Source: Streptomyces sp. CB01881 (GTDB lineage Bacteria > Actinomycetota > Actinomycetes > Streptomycetales > Streptomycetaceae). From it: DNA of 64,000 bases. Numbering within the stretch: position 1 is the first letter of the stretch; every line of letters starts with the position of its first letter. The translations under genes and the position numbers were made by a program. The stretch is taken from positions 6,894,211 through 6,958,210 of the forward strand of contig NZ_CP026498.1 of the NCBI RefSeq assembly GCF_002953255.1, read 5' to 3'. Under the pieces are notes generated by a model. The model was not told where the DNA came from and ran no database searches. It saw only the letters and a program-made list of their open reading frames with translations. Positions 38,945 to 47,405 of this stretch are shown one piece after another.

Positions 38945-39781
38945 CCCGAGCTGGGCCAGGACCTCCGCCGGGCGGTTGGTGATGATCGCCGACACCCCGA
39001 GCTCCAGGCAGAGCTCCACGTCGGCCGGCTCGTCCACGGTCCAGACGTGCACCTGGTGGCCCAGCTCGCGCAGCCGCGTCACCAGCCGGGGCCTGGCCCG
39101 CACCAGGTCGATGCCGGGCCCGGCGATCCGGGCCCGGCCCGGCAGCGTCGCGCCCGGGCGGAGCCGGCCCTGCAACGGCAGCATCCGCTCGAAGAGGAAG
39201 ACCCGCGGGTACTCCGGTACGGCGGCGGCCACCCGGGTCAGGGCCAGCGAGGAGAAGCTCATGATCCGGGCCTGCGGGCGGTCGCCCTCGCGGGGACCGT
39301 CGTCCTGCTGCGCCCCGCCGATCTTGAACCGGTCGAGCATCCGCAGCAGCTCGCTCTCCACCCGCCCCCGGAAGCGGACCGGGTGCTTGGTCTCGATCGC
39401 CAGGTCCACCGGCCGTCCGCAGTCCGCGACCAGCTCCAGCAGGCTCTCCAGCCGCAGCACGCCGCGCAGCTCCGGGTCCTCGCTCGGCACGCCGGTCTTC
39501 CACGCGCCGAAGTCGTGCGCCTCCAGCTCCGCCAGCGTCATCGCGGAGACGGTGCCGCGGCCGTCCGAGACCCGGCCGATCCGGCGGTCGTGCACGCAGA
39601 CCAGCTGCCCGTCGGCGGTCACCCGGACGTCGCACTCGACCGCGTCCGCGCCTTCTTCGAGCGCCCGGCGGTAGGCCGCGAGCGTGTGCTCGGGCAGCGC
39701 GTGCGAGGAACCGCGGTGGGCGATCACCTGGACGGGCGGCGCGGTGCGCGCCGCCGTCGGGGAGAGGTCAGGGCTGGTCAC
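38939..39781 (-). CDS. Glycerophosphodiester phosphodiesterase
   Basis: A 280-residue TIM-barrel phosphodiesterase. VQVIAHRGSSHALPEHTLAA carries the catalytic His and metal-binding Glu. GADAVECDVRVTADGQLVCV, then HDRRIGRVSDG, gives the remaining E-x-D and catalytic His, and VDLAIETKHP the strand-4 Glu. It hydrolyses deacylated phospholipids to glycerol-3-phosphate. The GTG at 39781 lacks a ribosome binding site, but TATCGT lies 6 nt upstream, so the transcript is probably leaderless. No signal peptide, so it should act in the cytoplasm. Confidence 0.92.
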   Translation of the reverse strand: MTSPDLSPTAARTAPPVQVIAHRGSSHALPEHTLAAYRRALEEGADAVECDVRVTADGQLVCVHDRRIGRVSDGRGTVSAMTLAELEAHDFGAWKTGVPSEDPELRGVLRLESLLELVADCGRPVDLAIETKHPVRFRGRVESELLRMLDRFKIGGAQQDDGPREGDRPQARIMSFSSLALTRVAAAVPEYPRVFLFERMLPLQGRLRPGATLPGRARIAGPGIDLVRARPRLVTRLRELGHQVHVWTVDEPADVELCLELGVSAIITNRPAEVLAQLGR

Positions 39782-39787
39782 GCGTCC

Positions 39788-39793
39788 ACGATA
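39788..39793 (-). promoter_or_regulatory. -10 box of a leaderless promoter (GDPD gene)
   Basis: TATCGT on the minus strand, 6 nt before the GTG at 39781. Confidence 0.5.
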
Positions 39794-39815
39794 GGCGTCG
39801 CAGGTGACGGGCATG

Positions 39816-39848
39816 CGAAGACGGCCCCAACCTGCGGGGCCGTCTTCG
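39816..39848 (-). terminator. Terminator after the cytX-like permease gene
   Basis: Perfect 13-bp stem (39816-39828 with 39836-39848) and a 7-nt loop, located 78 nt past the permease stop. Confidence 0.8.
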
Positions 39849-39925
39849 TCCGGGTGTCTTCCGGGCCGGGTCGTCCTCGCCCGGGGGCGAGGACGGTCGG
39901 GGCGTCACCGGTCGGGCGGCGGGGG

Positions 39926-41407
39926 TCAGCCGGCGGGCGTCCCGGCCGGTGCGGGCCGCCGGGTCAGCGGGGAGAGCGCCCAGGTGGCCAGGGCCGGCAC
40001 CAGGAAGCCGAACAGCGACGCCGAGGTCCACTCCTGCGGCGTGAAGTGCAGCGCCTGCTGGGCGGAGGTCCAGAAGTCCGTCCACCAGCCGGCGATCGCG
40101 GTCGGGGCGATCAGCTGGTACACCGCGAAGCCGAGCGCCCACGGCAGCAGCATCAGCCAGCGCGACGGCGCGTCGTCGGAGAGGTTCCAGCCGCGCCGCC
40201 CGGCGCCGAGGAAGTAGTCCACCGCCAGCACTGCGAACATCGGCACGAACACCGAGCCGATCAGGCCGAGGAAGGCGTAGTAGGAGTCGGTGAACTCGGT
40301 GATCTGCAGCGCCAGCACGGTGATCAGCAGGCCGGTCCCGCCGGTCAGCACCCGGCGGTCCACCTTCGGCAGCAGGTTGTGGACCGACATCGCGGTCGAG
40401 TACACGTTGGCGAAGGACTGGTCGGTCTCGCGCAGCACCAGGACCAGCAGGAAGAACCAGCCCGCCCAGACGCCCAGGAACGAGTCGAAGATCTTGGTGG
40501 CGTCCCCGTCGGACTGCAGCAGCGCGAACAGCCCGAGCACGTAGCACCAGACCTGGGCGATGGTGTAGCCGGAGAAGCTGCCCCAGAACGCGGCGCGCGG
40601 GGTGCGCGAGTGCCGGGTGTAGTCGGCGGCCAGCGGCACGAACGAGATCGAGACGGCGATCATCGCGTCGGTGGCCTTCAGGAAGCCGTGCCAGTTGCCG
40701 GCGCCCGGGTCCGGCACGCCCTGGCGGCCCAACTGGACGGTGAAGTACACCATCGCCACCGCCACCGCCCCGGCGACGAAGCGGCGCAGCACCGCGATCG
40801 CGCCCAGCGGCCAGATGGTCAGCGCGGTGGTCACCGCACCGGCCAGGACGACGAAGACCCAGCGGTAGCCCTCGGTGTGCGCGACGGTCTGCGCGCCCAT
40901 CGCGATGACCAGCAGCTCGTACACGCCCCAGCCGATGCACTGGACGATGTTCAGCACGGTCGGGACGTACGAGAGCCTCGTACCGAACAGCCCGCGCAGG
41001 TTCGCCATCGCCGGGGCGCCGGTGCGCGCGCCGATCAGCGCGGCCACGCCGAGCATCGCCGTGCCGACCACGGTGCCGGCCACGATCGCGGTGACGGCGG
41101 CGGCCAGCGAAAGCTCGCTGCCCTGTGCGCCCAGCACGGTGGCGGCGGTGGTGAAGCCGATCAGGCTGACGCCGAGGTTCATCCAGAGCGCGAAGTGGTC
41201 CCGGAAGCGGAGCGTGCGCGGCGGCTCGGTGTCCAGGACGAGTGGCGCCTCGACCCGGCCCTCGTGCTCCGGCCGGTCCAGCACCGCGGCGGCGGCCCGG
41301 GAACCGGCGGCGGGGGCGGTCGCGTCCGAGTGAACGGTCGTGGACGACTCGGGGAAACCCTTGGACGCGGGCGCGCCCGAAGAAGAGGATGGCGAAGCAG
41401 GCGGCAT
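39926..41407 (-). CDS. cytX: NCS1 family permease, CytX-type thiamine-precursor transporter
   Basis: A 493-residue permease with about 12 hydrophobic segments after a 70-residue polar N-terminus. NCS1 features are readable: FALWMNLGVSLIGFTTAATV in helix 1, then VGTAMLGVAALIGARTGAPA, with late SVFVPMFAVLAVDYFL. The decisive evidence is a TPP riboswitch directly in front, so the transported compound is most likely hydroxymethylpyrimidine or a related thiamine precursor, as for CytX. The ATG at 41407 uses GGGAG, the last bases of the riboswitch, as its ribosome binding site. The gene appears monocistronic. Confidence 0.88.
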   Translation of the reverse strand: MPPASPSSSSGAPASKGFPESSTTVHSDATAPAAGSRAAAAVLDRPEHEGRVEAPLVLDTEPPRTLRFRDHFALWMNLGVSLIGFTTAATVLGAQGSELSLAAAVTAIVAGTVVGTAMLGVAALIGARTGAPAMANLRGLFGTRLSYVPTVLNIVQCIGWGVYELLVIAMGAQTVAHTEGYRWVFVVLAGAVTTALTIWPLGAIAVLRRFVAGAVAVAMVYFTVQLGRQGVPDPGAGNWHGFLKATDAMIAVSISFVPLAADYTRHSRTPRAAFWGSFSGYTIAQVWCYVLGLFALLQSDGDATKIFDSFLGVWAGWFFLLVLVLRETDQSFANVYSTAMSVHNLLPKVDRRVLTGGTGLLITVLALQITEFTDSYYAFLGLIGSVFVPMFAVLAVDYFLGAGRRGWNLSDDAPSRWLMLLPWALGFAVYQLIAPTAIAGWWTDFWTSAQQALHFTPQEWTSASLFGFLVPALATWALSPLTRRPAPAGTPAG

Positions 41408-41410
41408 GGC

Positions 41411-41546
41411 CGATACTCCCTACGCCGGCATTACCCGGACAGGTTCCGGCGGTCTGCGCCCCCTCGACGATCCGTCCACGGAGTCCGTGGCGTACGGTCG
41501 ACCGGCGCACTCTCAGCCTGGTGGGTCCAAGCTCCCGCGTGTCAGT
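41411..41546 (-). ncRNA. TPP (THI-box) riboswitch
   Basis: On the minus strand the two conserved halves of the thiamine pyrophosphate aptamer are plain: CAGGCTGAGAG near the 5' side, and GGAACCTGTCCGGGTAATGC followed by CGGCGTAGGGA near the 3' side. A long P3 extension containing CACGGACTCCGTG lies between. The GTAGGGAG end lies 8 nt before the permease ATG and doubles as its Shine-Dalgarno sequence, so control is probably at translation initiation. Confidence 0.93.
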
Positions 41547-41691
41547 TTGGAGCGACAGGCTAACCGGCGCAGGGGTGTAGGCCAAGGCCAGACGTCTGGC
41601 GGTCCGCATCGCGGGACGTCGGGAGCGGTGTCGCGGAGGCGGTTGCGGGGGCGTCGCGGGGTCGCGGCCGGGGGTGCTGTTGGGCCGGGCT

Positions 41692-41726
41692 AAGGATTCT
41701 TATGAGTTCTTCAGAAGGGTCCTTAC
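41692..41726. promoter_or_regulatory. Inverted repeat upstream of the HtrA-like protease
   Basis: TAAGGA at 41692-41697 and TCCTTA at 41721-41726, in a locally AT-rich promoter region between the divergent cytX and htrA genes. Possible binding site of a stress regulator. Confidence 0.35.
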
Positions 41727-41789
41727 GGCAATCGAATCGAGTGTGCGAAAAACTATGGTTGTTGGTCCTGTCAGCTATGGAGGTCGTCC

Positions 41790-43580
41790 GTGAGCACCGA
41801 GCGCGAGGTTGGGTCCACCGGGCCGCAGGGGGAGCAGCCCTCCGGCGGCCAGGGGGTGGTGGGTCCCGCTCATGACGGTCCGGCGCAGTCCGCGTCCGCC
41901 GGCCCCGCCCCCGCAGAGGCGCCCGAGGCCGACTACACCCTGACCGACGCCGCGGCGGGTACGCCGGCCGCCCCGGCCGCCGGTGGGTCGACGCCGACGC
42001 TGGCGTTCAGCAAGGTGACCGCACCCGAGCCGGCCCCGGCCCCTGCGGCCCCTTCTGCCCCTGCGGCCCCGGCTCCCGCTCCGGCCGACAACGGCTACAT
42101 CGACGCCCCGCCGCCGGTCCTGCCGCCCGCCCCGCCCGCGCCCGCCGCCCACGCGGCCCCCGCGCCCGCCGCTCCGGCCGGCAACCCGTACGCCGCCCCG
42201 GCCGCTCCCGCGGCGCCCGCCACCCCCGTCGCGGCGGCCGCCCCCGGCCACGACCCGTACGGCGCCCCGGCGGCACCCGGCGCGCCCGCGGCCCCCGGCC
42301 AGCACCACCCGTTCGGCGCCGGCCAGCCGCTCGGCGGCTGGGGCGTGCACGACGCCACCGGCGGCGGTGCCGGCACGCCCGGCGGTCCCGGCTACCCCGG
42401 CGGCCCGCTCGGCTACCCGGGCGAGTACCCCGCCACCCCCGAGCCCGGCGGCCCGCGCAAGAAGCGCGGCGGCCTGATCGCCCTGATCGCCGCCGTCGCC
42501 CTGGTCGCCGGTGTGGCCGGCGGCGCGCTCGGTGTCGCCGTCGCCGACCGCGACGGCAACGGCATCCTCGCCTCGGACGACCACCGGAGCACCACCGTCC
42601 AGGCCAGCAGCCCGCAGAAGAACGAGCCCGCCCCCGGCTCCGTCGCCGGCATCGCGCAGAAGGCGCTGCCCAGCGTCGTCACCATCAAGGCGCAGGGCAA
42701 CGGCGAGTCCGGCACCGGCACCGGCTTCGTCTTCGACACCGAGGGCCACATCCTCACCAACAACCACGTCGTCGCCCCCGCCTCCAACGGCGGCAAACTG
42801 ACCGTCAAGTTCGCCGACGGCACCTCCTACAGCGCCTCCGTGCTCGGCCGCGCCGAGGGCTACGACGTCGCCGTGGTCAAGCTCGACAACCCGCCGAAGG
42901 GCAAGCTGGCGCCCCTTCCGCTGGCCGACTCCGACAAGGTCAACGTCGGTGACTCCACCATCGCCATCGGCGCCCCGTACGGCCTGGAGTCCACCGTCAC
43001 CACCGGCATCATCAGCGCAAAGGACCGCCCGGTCGCCTCCGGCGACGAGACCGGCGCCCAGTCCTCGTACATGAACGCCCTGCAGACCGACGCCTCCATC
43101 AACCCCGGCAACTCCGGCGGCCCGCTGCTGGACTCCAGCGGCGCGGTGATGGGCATCAACTCGGCGATCCAGTCCAACACCTCCAGCAACGGCCGGGCCG
43201 GCAGCATCGGTCTCGGCTTCGCCATCCCGATCAACCAGGCCCGGTGGGTCGCCGACACGCTGATCAAGAGCGGCAAGCCCGTGTACGCGAAGCTCGACGT
43301 CCTGCGCAACGACGACTACAAGGGCGACGGCGCGCAGATCCAGACACGCGACATCCAGGGCACCCCTGCCGTCACCCCCGGCGGCGCCGCCGACAAGGCC
43401 GGCCTCAAGCCGGGCGACGTCATCACCAAGCTCGGCGGCAGCCCGATCGAGAACGGTCCCGCCCTGGTCAGCAAGATCTGGACCCACAAGCCCGGCGAAA
43501 CCGTCGACGTCGAGTACACCCGCAACGGCCAGACCTTCACCACCAAGGTCACCCTCGCCGAGCGCGTCGGCGACAGCTGA
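41790..43580 (+). CDS. htrA: HtrA/DegP-type membrane-anchored serine protease with PDZ domain
   Basis: A 596-residue protease. Residues 1 to about 225 are a Pro/Ala-rich cytoplasmic tail. One membrane helix follows (KKRGGLIALIAAVALVAGVA). The trypsin-like domain has the full triad: His in GHILTNNHVVAP, Asp in AEGYDVAVVKLD and Ser in SINPGNSGGPLLDSSG. A C-terminal PDZ domain follows (about residues 495-590: DKAGLKPGDVITKLGGSPIE). So the catalytic part faces the cell surface and degrades or refolds misfolded exported proteins. The GTG at 41790 has GGAGG at 6 nt. tRNA-Ser follows closely. Confidence 0.94.
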   Translation: MSTEREVGSTGPQGEQPSGGQGVVGPAHDGPAQSASAGPAPAEAPEADYTLTDAAAGTPAAPAAGGSTPTLAFSKVTAPEPAPAPAAPSAPAAPAPAPADNGYIDAPPPVLPPAPPAPAAHAAPAPAAPAGNPYAAPAAPAAPATPVAAAAPGHDPYGAPAAPGAPAAPGQHHPFGAGQPLGGWGVHDATGGGAGTPGGPGYPGGPLGYPGEYPATPEPGGPRKKRGGLIALIAAVALVAGVAGGALGVAVADRDGNGILASDDHRSTTVQASSPQKNEPAPGSVAGIAQKALPSVVTIKAQGNGESGTGTGFVFDTEGHILTNNHVVAPASNGGKLTVKFADGTSYSASVLGRAEGYDVAVVKLDNPPKGKLAPLPLADSDKVNVGDSTIAIGAPYGLESTVTTGIISAKDRPVASGDETGAQSSYMNALQTDASINPGNSGGPLLDSSGAVMGINSAIQSNTSSNGRAGSIGLGFAIPINQARWVADTLIKSGKPVYAKLDVLRNDDYKGDGAQIQTRDIQGTPAVTPGGAADKAGLKPGDVITKLGGSPIENGPALVSKIWTHKPGETVDVEYTRNGQTFTTKVTLAERVGDS

Positions 43581-43643
43581 CCCGCCACCTCCCCAAACCC
43601 GGTGCACCGAACCCCGCCGGACCCGTTAGGCTGACCTCCGCCT

Positions 43644-43731
43644 GGAGAGCTGCCCGAGCGGCCTAAGGGAACAGTCTTGAAAACTGTCGTGGCGTGACCC
43701 GTCACCGTGGGTTCGAATCCCACGCTCTCCG
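43644..43731 (+). tRNA. tRNA-Ser (anticodon UGA)
   Basis: An 88-nt class II tRNA with a long variable arm. The acceptor stem GGAGAGC/GCTCTCC is perfect. The anticodon stem ACAGT/ACTGT closes the loop CTTGAAA, giving TGA. The T-arm contains GGTTCGAATCC. CCA is not encoded. Confidence 0.97.
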
Positions 43732-43753
43732 CTGGTAGGAGAACCACCTGCTC

Positions 43754-43788
43754 AAGGCGGGTGCCGACGTCGAGTCGGCACCCGCCTT
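43754..43788 (+). terminator. Terminator after tRNA-Ser
   Basis: Perfect 15-bp stem AAGGCGGGTGCCGAC with a GTCGA loop, 22 nt past the tRNA. Confidence 0.85.
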
Positions 43789-43927
43789 CTGCGTTTCCGG
43801 GCCGAGGAGTGGTGTCCGGTTTCACCTGAACGGGGGGTTTGGGGCGGGGGTGTCCTCTCGTGGGGCGCGAGGTCTCGTTTGCCGGGAGTAAGGGGCGGAC
43901 CGCCCTGGGCCCGGCGAGGAGAGACGG

Positions 43928-45043
43928 ATGGCCTGGTACCCCGGCGCTGAGAAGATGGAGCTCCAGCCCGAGTCGGACGCGCAGCCGGCGATCGTGCCGA
44001 CGCAGGTGATCTTCCACAGCATCGCGGCGCCGTGGACGCCGCGGCGCATGTACGAGTACTGGCGGGACTCGACCAACCTGGAGTCCCACTTCGGAGTCGG
44101 CTACGACGGGCACGTGGGCCAGTTCATCGGCACGCAGACCCGGGCCGACGCCAACATGTACGCCAACCGGCGGCCGGACGGCACGGGGGCGGTGAGCATC
44201 GAGTCGGCCAGCAACGACCAGCACACCGATCCGTGGACGGACGCGCAGGTCGCGGCGCTGATCGCGCTCGGGGTCTGGCTGCACCGGCAGCACGGGATCC
44301 CGGTGCGGATCTGCCGCAGCGCCGACGACCCGGGCTTCGGGTACCACCGGCTGTTCCCGGACTGGTCGGACGGCGGCACCGCGTGCCCGGGTGACGTGCG
44401 GGTGCAGCAGTTCCTGGCCGTGGTGCTGCCCGGTGTCGCCGCGGCCGTGGGCGGGACGGGTACGCCGCTGCCACCGCCGCGTTCGGACAGCGGGCCGGCC
44501 CGGTACCGGGTGACCATCAACGGTCTGGAGTACGGCTACGGCGCGCACGGCCCGCAGGTCCGGGAGGTGGGCGAGGCGCTGGTGGCCTCGGGCCACGGCT
44601 CGCACTACACGGCCGGCCCGGACGAGGACTGGCGGGACGCCGATACCCTCAACTACCAGGAATACCAGCAGAGTCTGGGCTATTCGGGGTCCGCCGCGGA
44701 CGGCGTGCCGGGCGAGGACTCGCTGCGCCGGCTGCTCGGCCGGCTGCCCTCGCCGTACCGGGTCTCGCTGGCCCACATCGTCGCGGCGGCGCGGACGGAC
44801 CCCGGCGCCGAGCAGGGGCACCAGACCTACGGCGGCGAGGTCCGGATCGTCGAGCAGGCGCTGGCGGACGAGGGCTTCCTGGAGCAGCGCTGGGTCGACG
44901 GCTCGCTCGGCACCATGACGGTGCAGGCGTACGCGGCGTTCCAGCGCAGCCTCGGCTACGCGGGCTCCGACGCGAACGGCATCCCCGGGCAGCGCAGCCT
45001 GCGGGAACTGGGCCAGCGACGGGGGTTCGACGTGACCGACTGA
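43928..45043 (+). CDS. N-acetylmuramoyl-L-alanine amidase with two peptidoglycan-binding-like repeats
   Basis: A 371-residue protein without signal peptide. Residues ~25-160 are an Amidase_2 zinc domain. The first His is in TQVIFHSIA; a later His is in FGYHRLFPDWSDGG, and Cys in TACPGDV completes the ligand set. Two C-terminal repeats (about 200-280 and 285-365) each end in Q-S-L-G-Y-x-G-S-x-A-x-G-x-P-G, a peptidoglycan-binding-like unit. Lack of an export signal is odd for a wall hydrolase and recalls phage endolysins or cytosol-released autolysins. ATG at 43928, with GGAGAG upstream. It sits just after the tRNA-Ser terminator, but no other phage gene is near. Confidence 0.85.
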   Translation: MAWYPGAEKMELQPESDAQPAIVPTQVIFHSIAAPWTPRRMYEYWRDSTNLESHFGVGYDGHVGQFIGTQTRADANMYANRRPDGTGAVSIESASNDQHTDPWTDAQVAALIALGVWLHRQHGIPVRICRSADDPGFGYHRLFPDWSDGGTACPGDVRVQQFLAVVLPGVAAAVGGTGTPLPPPRSDSGPARYRVTINGLEYGYGAHGPQVREVGEALVASGHGSHYTAGPDEDWRDADTLNYQEYQQSLGYSGSAADGVPGEDSLRRLLGRLPSPYRVSLAHIVAAARTDPGAEQGHQTYGGEVRIVEQALADEGFLEQRWVDGSLGTMTVQAYAAFQRSLGYAGSDANGIPGQRSLRELGQRRGFDVTD

Positions 45044-45157
45044 GGGGCCGGCGACCCCGCGGTCCGACGTGACCGGCCGAGGGGCGGCGGAGCGCCACGG
45101 CACGGGCGGCGGCCGGGCCGGTCGGCAGCCAGGAGGGGGAGGCGGAGCGCGGTGCTT

Positions 45158-45180
45158 GACCATGACACGGTGTGAGGGTC
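45158..45180 (+). promoter_or_regulatory. MerR-type operator in front of the MerR gene
   Basis: Half-sites GACCATGACAC and GTGTGAGGGTC around G45169; 9 of 11 positions are symmetric. TTGACC at 45156-45161 can serve as -35. Likely autoregulatory site. Confidence 0.5.
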
Positions 45181-45195
45181 TGCACTGGAGGCATC

Positions 45196-46026
45196 ATGTT
45201 CAACATCGGAGACTTCGCCAAGCACGGCCGGGTGTCGGTCCGCATGCTGCGCCACTACGACGCGATCGGGCTGCTGCGCCCGGCCCGTGTCGACCCGGCC
45301 AGCGGCTACCGCTCCTACGAGGCGGCCCAACTCGCCCGGCTCAACCGCGTCATCGCGCTCAAGGACCTCGGCTTCACGCTGCAGCAGGTGCTGGCCGTCC
45401 TGGACGAGCGGGTGGACGCGGCCGAGCTGCGCGGGATGCTGCGGCTGCGGCGGGCCGAACTCGCCGCGGCGATGGCGGCGGACGCCCAGCGGCTGGCCCG
45501 GGTCGAGGCGAGGCTCCGGACGATCGAGAGCGAGGGAACGATGTCAGCGCACGACGTTGTGGTGAAGCGGGTGCCGTCGGTCCGGGTGGCGGAGCTGACG
45601 GCCGTCGCGGCGAGCTACGAACCGGAGGACATCGGGCCGGTGATCGGCCCGCTGTTCGCCGAGCTCTGCCGCCGGCTGGCGGAGGCCGGGGTGGAGGAGG
45701 CCGGTCCGTCGTTGGCCCGGTACGAGGACGTGCCGGACGGGGACGGCGCGGTGCTGATCCGGGTGGCGGTCCCGGTCGCGAAGGCCGTGACCGGGGCGGG
45801 CGAGTCCGGCTTCGCGGTGGTCGACCTGCCGGAGATCGCGGAGGCGGCGACCATCGTGCACCGCGGTTCGATGGACGACGCGGTGGGGGCCTTCCAGACG
45901 CTGGCCCGCTTCATCGCCGAGAACGGCTACCGCTCCGCGGGGTACGCGCGTGAGCTGTACCTGGAGTGCCCGGACGCCCAGGCGGACTGGGTGACGGAGT
46001 TTCAGGAGCCGGTGGTCCGCGCGTAG
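45196..46026 (+). CDS. MerR family regulator with GyrI-like effector domain
   Basis: A 276-residue drug-responsive regulator. The HTH is MFNIGDFAKHGRVSVRMLRH, then YDAIGLLRPARVDPASGYRS. A coiled-coil dimerisation helix covers ~80-120. The C-terminal ~155 residues are a GyrI/BmrR-type effector-binding fold (VVVKRVPSVRVAELTAVAAS, then YEPEDIGPVIGPLF). It lies 86 nt before an MFS transporter gene, whose promoter carries a perfect MerR-type palindrome, so it probably activates that efflux pump. The ATG at 45196 has GGAGG 4 nt upstream. An operator of different sequence precedes its own gene. Confidence 0.92.
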   Translation: MFNIGDFAKHGRVSVRMLRHYDAIGLLRPARVDPASGYRSYEAAQLARLNRVIALKDLGFTLQQVLAVLDERVDAAELRGMLRLRRAELAAAMAADAQRLARVEARLRTIESEGTMSAHDVVVKRVPSVRVAELTAVAASYEPEDIGPVIGPLFAELCRRLAEAGVEEAGPSLARYEDVPDGDGAVLIRVAVPVAKAVTGAGESGFAVVDLPEIAEAATIVHRGSMDDAVGAFQTLARFIAENGYRSAGYARELYLECPDAQADWVTEFQEPVVRA

Positions 46027-46073
46027 TCCGCCGTGGGGCGGCCGGGGCCGGTGCGGGGTCGGCTGCGGCCGGG

Positions 46074-46104
46074 TTGCCCTCGACCAGGTCGAGGGTCCTA
46101 CGGT
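46074..46104 (+). promoter_or_regulatory. MerR-type promoter of the MFS gene
   Basis: -35 TTGCCC (46074-46079) and -10 TACGGT (46099-46104), separated by 19 bp as in MerR-activated promoters. The spacer region holds the perfect palindrome CCCTCGACCAGGTCGAGGG (46077-46095). The ATG of the MFS gene lies 9 nt after the -10 box, so the transcript is leaderless or nearly so. Confidence 0.75.
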
Positions 46105-46112
46105 CGGCGGGC

Positions 46113-47405
46113 ATGGCGACCACCACCACCGAAACCACGCCCGCCGGTCCTCCCGGCCCTCCCAGCCCTCCCGGTACCGCTGCCGCACCGGCGCGGCGGG
46201 CGGCGCTCCCCGGGCCGTACCTGCTCTGGCTCGCCGGTGCCCAGGCCGGCCTGCTGGGCGACGCGGCGCTCTACTTCGCGCTGGGCTGGGCCGCGTCCGC
46301 CCACGGCGGAGGTGCGGCGGGCCTGGTGCTCACCGCGATCACGGTGCCGCGCACCGTCCTGGTGCTGCTGGGCGGCGCGGTGGCGGACCGGTTCGGGGCG
46401 CGCCGGGTGATGCTCGCCGGGGACGCGGTGATGCTGGGTGCCACGTTGGCCCTGGCGGCGGCCGCGTCCGGCTGGGGCACGCCGATGCGGCTGCTGGTCG
46501 TGGCGGCCGTCGTGATCGGCACCGTCGACGCGTTCTACCTTCCGGCGAGCGGTTCGATGCCGCGCCGACTGGTGGGCGCCGGGCAGCTGTCCCGGGCGCT
46601 CGCGCTGCGGCAGGCGGGCGGGCAGGTCGCCGCACTGCTCGGGGCGCCGCTCGGCGGCGTGCTGGTCGCGCTGGGCGGGCTGTCCGGGGCGGCGCTGGCG
46701 GATGCGGTGAGCTTCGGGGTCGTCCTGCTGGTGCTGCTGCGGGTGCGGCCGCAGGAGGGGCGGGACGAGCGGGACGAGCGGGAGCCGGGGCAGCCCGGGG
46801 ACTCCCCGGGGCTGCTGCGCGAGGCGGCCGACGGCGTCCGGCTCGCGTTGGCCGACCCGCTGCTGCGGGCGGCACTGCTACTGACCGGGGCCGCCGCCGG
46901 GGCGCTGCTGCCGGTCGTCTCGTTGCTGACGCCGCTGCTCGCCCGGACGCACGGCTGGGGTGCCGGGGCCACCGGACTGGTGGCCGGCGGTCAGGGCGCC
47001 GGGGTCCTGGTGGTGGCCGGTCTGATCGCCTGGCGGGGTGCCCTGCGGCGGGCCGGGGTCGGGGCGGCGGCCGGTCTCTGCACGGCGTCGGCGGGGATCG
47101 CGCTGCTGGCCTGGGCGCCCGGCGTGCCGGCAGCGGTCGCGGGCGGCGTGGTGGCCGGGGCGGGCTCGGGCCTCTTCGCCTGCCACCTCGGCCCGCTGGT
47201 CCTCGGCGGGGTCCCGATCGGCCATCTCTCCCGCATGCAGGCGCTGTTGACACTGGTGCAGAGTGGCGCCCTGGTGCTGTCGACTGGCCTGCTCGGCGTC
47301 CTCGCCGACGCGGCCGGTGCCCGTTGGCCGACGGCGCTCTGCGCGCTGGCGACCGGTACGGCAGGGCTCGTCGCGCTGACGTCGGCCGCACTGCGCCGGG
47401 CCTGA
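46113..47405 (+). CDS. MFS transporter (probable drug efflux)
   Basis: A 430-residue major-facilitator protein. After a 25-residue Thr/Pro-rich N-terminus come about 12 hydrophobic segments; the loop between helices 2 and 3 reads GGAVADRFGARRVMLAGD, the conserved MFS motif A. A highly charged cytoplasmic loop (RPQEGRDERDEREPGQPGDS) separates the two halves. The family includes macrolide-efflux-like carriers. It is directly downstream of a MerR gene with a GyrI-like effector domain and carries a MerR-type promoter, suggesting ligand-induced export of a toxic compound. No Shine-Dalgarno is present before the ATG at 46113. Confidence 0.9.
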   Translation: MATTTTETTPAGPPGPPSPPGTAAAPARRAALPGPYLLWLAGAQAGLLGDAALYFALGWAASAHGGGAAGLVLTAITVPRTVLVLLGGAVADRFGARRVMLAGDAVMLGATLALAAAASGWGTPMRLLVVAAVVIGTVDAFYLPASGSMPRRLVGAGQLSRALALRQAGGQVAALLGAPLGGVLVALGGLSGAALADAVSFGVVLLVLLRVRPQEGRDERDEREPGQPGDSPGLLREAADGVRLALADPLLRAALLLTGAAAGALLPVVSLLTPLLARTHGWGAGATGLVAGGQGAGVLVVAGLIAWRGALRRAGVGAAAGLCTASAGIALLAWAPGVPAAVAGGVVAGAGSGLFACHLGPLVLGGVPIGHLSRMQALLTLVQSGALVLSTGLLGVLADAAGARWPTALCALATGTAGLVALTSAALRRA

